Below, in pieces: positions 59,692 to 64,000 of a stretch of 64,000 nt of DNA. Source of the DNA: Moringa oleifera (taxonomy: Eukaryota > Streptophyta > Magnoliopsida > Brassicales > Moringaceae); contig JAJFZO010000799.1 of NCBI GenBank assembly GCA_021397835.1, forward strand, positions 1,860,001-1,924,000. Direction: 5' to 3'. The position numbers and the translations under genes were made by a program. The notes below the pieces were generated by a model that had not been told where the DNA came from, ran no database searches, and saw only the letters and a list, made by a program, of their open reading frames with translations. Numbering within the stretch: the stretch's first letter is position 1; every line of letters starts with the position of its first letter.

Positions 59692-62514
59692 TCATTCATG
59701 AATTCCATTTTCTGGCTTCTTCACCATGATGTATAGAACAACTCGACTGCTGCAGTGATCTGGATGCCACTGTTTTTGGTCCACCCGCCCGACCAAAAAA
59801 TGCTTCATTGCAGCTTCTAAGAAGTATTCAAGGACAGTATCTGAAACACAAAAGATAATTACAACAAAATCATCATTATAACACAGGCAAGAGAGAAAGA
59901 GAGAGATTTACCATTTCGAAGCTCCCCAGCCAGAAAGATGGTTGTTTGGTTTCCACATAGTTGCATAAGGGTTTCCAGTAAATCCACAACTGCTCCTTCA
60001 CTATAGATCACATCTGACCCTAACACTAGATATGCATGTGCAACAAATTATGAATAAGAGCTGAACTTTGGCCTAAAATAGAAGATATGAAACCATTTAA
60101 AGAATTGTGATCATGAAGTCAAAAAGAGCAGAGGCAGAACAACAACATTTTTGAAATTTCCTGCAATTTTGACTACTTCAGCCAATATGTTTAGAAGGAT
60201 ATGTTTCAGGATTTTTAAACAACAACAGGGATTAATTCTTGTAGTCCAAGTTGGTTAAGATCATTAGCAAGTAGTTCCCCATTATTGACAATCCTAAAGG
60301 TGGTTTTAGGATCTCTATAAATACTAAATTTATAGTTGTTATTTCTTAAAGACTTCTTTACATAGTTTTGCTTATTTATGACACTTAGCATGTAACTCTT
60401 CTTTGGCCAGCTATTTCTGTCTTTTTCTCTCTTATATCTCAGTTATTATACACACAGCAACTGACATCGCCTAAATACCTATTTTGCAGCCATTTATCTA
60501 AAATCTTACTCAGTCAATATCCTACCACAAACAGGAATCATTATGCCAGTTCCAACAATAAAATTATCACAGAATTCCAGGCAGATTCATGCAATCTTTT
60601 CTGCAATCATATTGACCATAATAACATGCAAGTCAATGAAAGCAAAAAAAAACTGAAAGAACATGCAAATCAAATCCTAGTAGATTCCAGGAGGCATGCC
60701 AAGAAACCTAAGATCAAAGTGGAAAATCTAGTAGAGGTTTCAACTGTATAATCAGAAGGACCATGGTCTCAAGGAGAAACAGTTCATTCTTCTCACAATT
60801 ACAAAGAATCCATTCTGAAGCCTAGTTACATTTCAATCACAAAAAATAAAATCTTTTTCTTCATGTTGAAATTAACACAACTCATAATTGGTCAAGTTGG
60901 ATTCTGATATCCTCAGAGAGGTATATCTGGTGCTACTTTTAGAATTTTGAGCCAAAACATAAAATGATTTTGAATGTCTGGACATGTTCCATATTTTGAG
61001 TGGATCAGTGCACATGTACTGTCATGAGGTGATCTGTTGCCTTGGTGATTAGGGATATATCTTACATTTCAATCTAGCCTAACAAAATCTCTCAATGCCT
61101 TTCGTAAATCAATTTTTAGTTTTCTACCAAAGTATAATGTCAAAGGAACCCTGGTTATGCATTTTTTCTATCATTGAGATGGAACAGTTCTTGAATCTAT
61201 CTGAACTCTTTCTGAGGCACGAAATTGCAGTTATGCATTGAGATAACAATCTACAAAAACAAGACATGGCAAAATATCCTCAGAACAAGCAGCATTTGGT
61301 GCATATCTTATCACTATCTATAATTTAATCATCATTCAACATGTGACAGCAACATTGAAAATCCGGTATCAAAAAAGAAAGGCTATTACCATAATCAGGT
61401 AAAGGTTTAATCAACTCCTCGGCTGGCTCATCTCCCCATATAAGCTCTTCCACCATTGCAGAGCCCCGCAAATCCCCATGCTGAAGGTTAGCTTCAATAT
61501 TTTTCTTCAATAGCCTTAGTCTGTCAGGAAGATCGGTGAGAATAACTTGGGCACCCAGAAGAGCTGCAATGCAGCTGGAAACATGAAATTAGAATATCAT
61601 GCATACTTCAAGAGAGAAAAAGAGAAGTGACTATTTGCTGGTGAGGCTACTAATTAGTTTGAAAATCAAAATTCTATCCTTCATTATTACATAAGAGGAC
61701 AAAACTTTCTTTTAACAAAAAGTATGAATTAAGTTCATCTGCCAGACAGGCAAAGGCTCTTCTGATGGTTCTCTTGGAGAGGAGTTTTCCATTCATTTAT
61801 CCCAACTCAAGAGCAGCTTAACTATGGTTTTTTAACTTATTAATGTTTCAGGGGCTTGTGTGCAAAGAACACAAGTTTAAGAGTAAATATCCACTATAGT
61901 TACCCAACTAAGCCGCAGCCAGAGCCCAACTCTACAACTTTCTTGCCCTCAAGAGAAAGCATCCTCGAATCCACAGCGTGCTCCAAAAATTTCCCCAGCA
62001 CAACTCCACTGTCCCACATGACTGATCCAGTCACTCCAGGCGTGCTCTGCAGACAAAGTCAATGTGACAACTCAACAAGCATTAGTTAGAGAATCCACAT
62101 CAAGAAGTTATACTAGAAGAAACTAAAGTTTTTTTTTTTTTTCTATTTCCTATTTGGCTTAAGAAATCAGAATCAAAAGATTTTAAAATTCAGAAAAAGG
62201 AAGAAAGAAATATAAAACGATCTTCTAAAAATTATATATAAAGAAAAAGCAGCAGCTTGTACGAGGGAAGAAGGGGACTGAAGAATGGAAAGGGAATGGC
62301 CGCAGGCGTCGAGGCGGAGTTGGAGAGAAGATTGAGAAACGAAGGCGTTAGGTTTAGAGAGAGTAGGTTGCTGAATGCCCCACAGAAGCATAGTCTCCCC
62401 GGCAGCCGATTCCGCCTCCGATTCTCCGACCATCGCCACCACCGTCACCTTCCCACCGTATGCTCCTAACTGCATCCTCATCTCTTCTTCTCCATCTTCA
62501 CTAAAACCAGCCAT
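59692..62514 (-). CDS. METTL21-type (Methyltransf_16) protein methyltransferase
   Basis: Exons on the minus strand: 62514-62263, 62046-61904, 61574-61390, 60025-59912, 59840-59692, joining in frame to 280 aa with GT-AG introns. Residues 1-84 are an N-terminal extension ahead of the catalytic fold. STPGVTGSVMWDSGVVL (85-101) is the family entry motif. VVELGSGCGLVG (121-132) is SAM-binding motif I. ILTDLPDRLRLLKKNIEAN (from 143) carries the acidic residue at the end of strand 2. SDVIYSE (197-203) is the D-V-x-Y catalytic motif of this family. Human relatives methylate lysine in chaperones and translation factors; the plant substrate is not known. An open frame continuing past 62263 into intron 1 is an artefact: the donor there is CTC|GTAC. 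The exon 1 donor is weaker than the others. Confidence 0.92.
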
Positions 62515-64000
62515 CAGGTCCCCTGAAAAAGTATAAAATTAAGAAAAAGAGAAAAAAAAAAATCCTTTCAAACTTGGCTTCCCTCCTTCAATACTATATC
62601 CCTTGTATCACTTGCCACACAGCTTCAGTTTACTATGGAATAATTGTTGCAGTTGCAGTTGCAGGTTACAGGTTATTTCATCTGCACACTTCAAACGCAA
62701 GTTTAATATCAGCGTCATTTCTCTCTCTCTCTCTCTATATATATCTATAAGAGGCAACCTGATGGAGTGGAGTGTGATATTTAGATGATTTTAAAGTGTC
62801 AATGATAATTTTGTTTAAAAATTTTGAATTTTAATTTTTATCTTAAATGTTATCTAAATTAATATTTGAGTTTGAAATTAATAAAATCATTTATTAATTT
62901 CTTAAACTAAAAATTATATATTTTGTGTTATTAAATTAAATTTTAATATTTAAAAATTAATAAATTTAATTAAAATTATTTATCAATTTAAATCAAATTA
63001 AATTTTATTAAAAATTTTTAAATTTTTAAATTAAAAATTTTATATAACAAATTTTGGTTTAAATTTTTTTAAATATGTAAAAAAAAATAAAAATTATATC
63101 ACAGTGATTTTTTAAAAATTAGAAATATTTTTTTAAAGAGTTATAGTATCATAATTTTGAAAATATCATAAAAATAACTTGTGAGTAAAATTTTATTCAA
63201 AATTTGAGAATGAATTCGCAATAGCGTGTAAAAATTATTTGAATCATTTTTTTAAATATCTTAATAACAAAAATAATTTTAGTTTTTGAAAATCTTTTGA
63301 ATAAAAGTTTAATTTGATCTAAATTGATAATCTAAGGGTTTGATTTATTATTATTTAATATTAGGATTAGTTTGATAATATAGGATATATTTTAAGATTT
63401 TATATATTTTATTTTATTTTTTATTAATTTTTATTTCATATATATGTAAAGCATATATAAAAATATTAAATATGTATATATTATTTTTAAAAAAAATTAT
63501 TAAATTTTAGTGTGTTATCATATCAAAAATTAAGATAATTTATATATTTTTATAAAATATAAGTTCTTTTTATAGAGTACACCTAATTTTATTTAATCTA
63601 TTTGTAGTTAACTAAAAAAGTGTATGTATAATCTTAAATATTTATTAATTTTATTTATTATAATTAAATAATAATAAATATATTTTTGAATTTTATTAAT
63701 TTTAATATTATACTTAAAAAATGTTCTAATTGTGTTATAATTATATTTTAAAAGTTTAAAGTTCTTAATTTAATAATTTTAATATTATCGTTCTTATTTA
63801 TTTTAAATATTAATATTTATTTATTATGTAAAAGTTATATGTAACGTTGAAATTTATTTTATGTTATTAATTAAATTTTTATATTTAAAAATAATAAATT
63901 AAATTTTAATATATCGATTTGATATAAATTAAATCTTACGTTAAATAATTATAAAAATTCGAAGATATTTTTATTATTAAAATGTGTAACAATCAATTCA
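62515..64000. other. Promoter side of the methyltransferase gene, then AT-rich intergenic DNA
   Basis: Position 62515 to about 62800 holds the upstream part of the methyltransferase gene and a (CT)n then (AT)n tract near 62720-62745. From about 62800 the sequence is nearly all A and T with many overlapping 'taaatttaa' words. No gene or clear repeat unit was seen. Confidence 0.5.

Noticed and set aside
1..64000. CRISPR arrays, operons, rRNA or clear tRNA genes
   Set aside because: The repeats seen are microsatellites, MITEs and retroelement parts; no B-box-containing tRNA or rRNA sequence was recognised by eye.

Overview
This window is nuclear DNA of a flowering plant, almost certainly a eudicot. 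The evidence is intron-rich genes with GT-AG splice sites, plant-type gene families (an NHL/LEA-2 protein, an alcohol dehydrogenase-like 7 type enzyme, a BRO1-domain protein with an N-terminal MGC motif), very AT-rich intergenic DNA, and Ty3/gypsy, LINE and Tourist-type elements typical of dicot genomes. The exact species cannot be read from the sequence.

Layout. Positions 1-8150 hold a decayed Ty3/gypsy retrotransposon arranged as integrase tail, LTR, nearly complete internal region, LTR; a 943-bp piece of its polymerase is duplicated in tandem. Positions 9013-11665 are a shortened LINE relic, followed by a degenerate tandem repeat of about 95 bp. Positions 12266-19050 are AT-rich, with a fold-back element, a possible DNA-transposon coding relic near 15.3 kb and a MITE-like element. 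Positions 19060-23755 are a second, longer LINE relic. A clean 783-bp Tourist-like MITE with TTA target duplication lies at 25785-26567.

The gene-rich half starts near 27.4 kb and holds five protein-coding genes whose exons I could join in frame: (1) a BRO1-domain endosomal protein, + strand, 11 coding exons, 427 aa; (2) a DUF1308/C7orf25-like protein, + strand, 4 exons, 450 aa, with one GC-AG intron; (3) an NDR1/HIN1-like LEA-2 membrane protein, - strand, single exon, 263 aa; (4) a zinc alcohol dehydrogenase-like protein, - strand, 10 coding exons, 378 aa; (5) a METTL21-type methyltransferase, - strand, 5 exons, 280 aa. The exon lengths sum exactly to 428, 451, 264, 379 and 281 codons including stops.

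The five genes do not form a pathway; this is ordinary eukaryotic neighbourhood structure. The first two lie in tandem on the + strand, the last three in tandem on the - strand, and the two groups converge at about 50.5-51.4 kb. I found no clearly new biological system. The most interesting signals are long complementary CT and GA microsatellites on either side of a likely 5'UTR exon of the BRO1 gene, the GC-AG intron and PIN-like acidic residues of the DUF1308 gene, and the young tandem duplication inside an old, dead retrotransposon.
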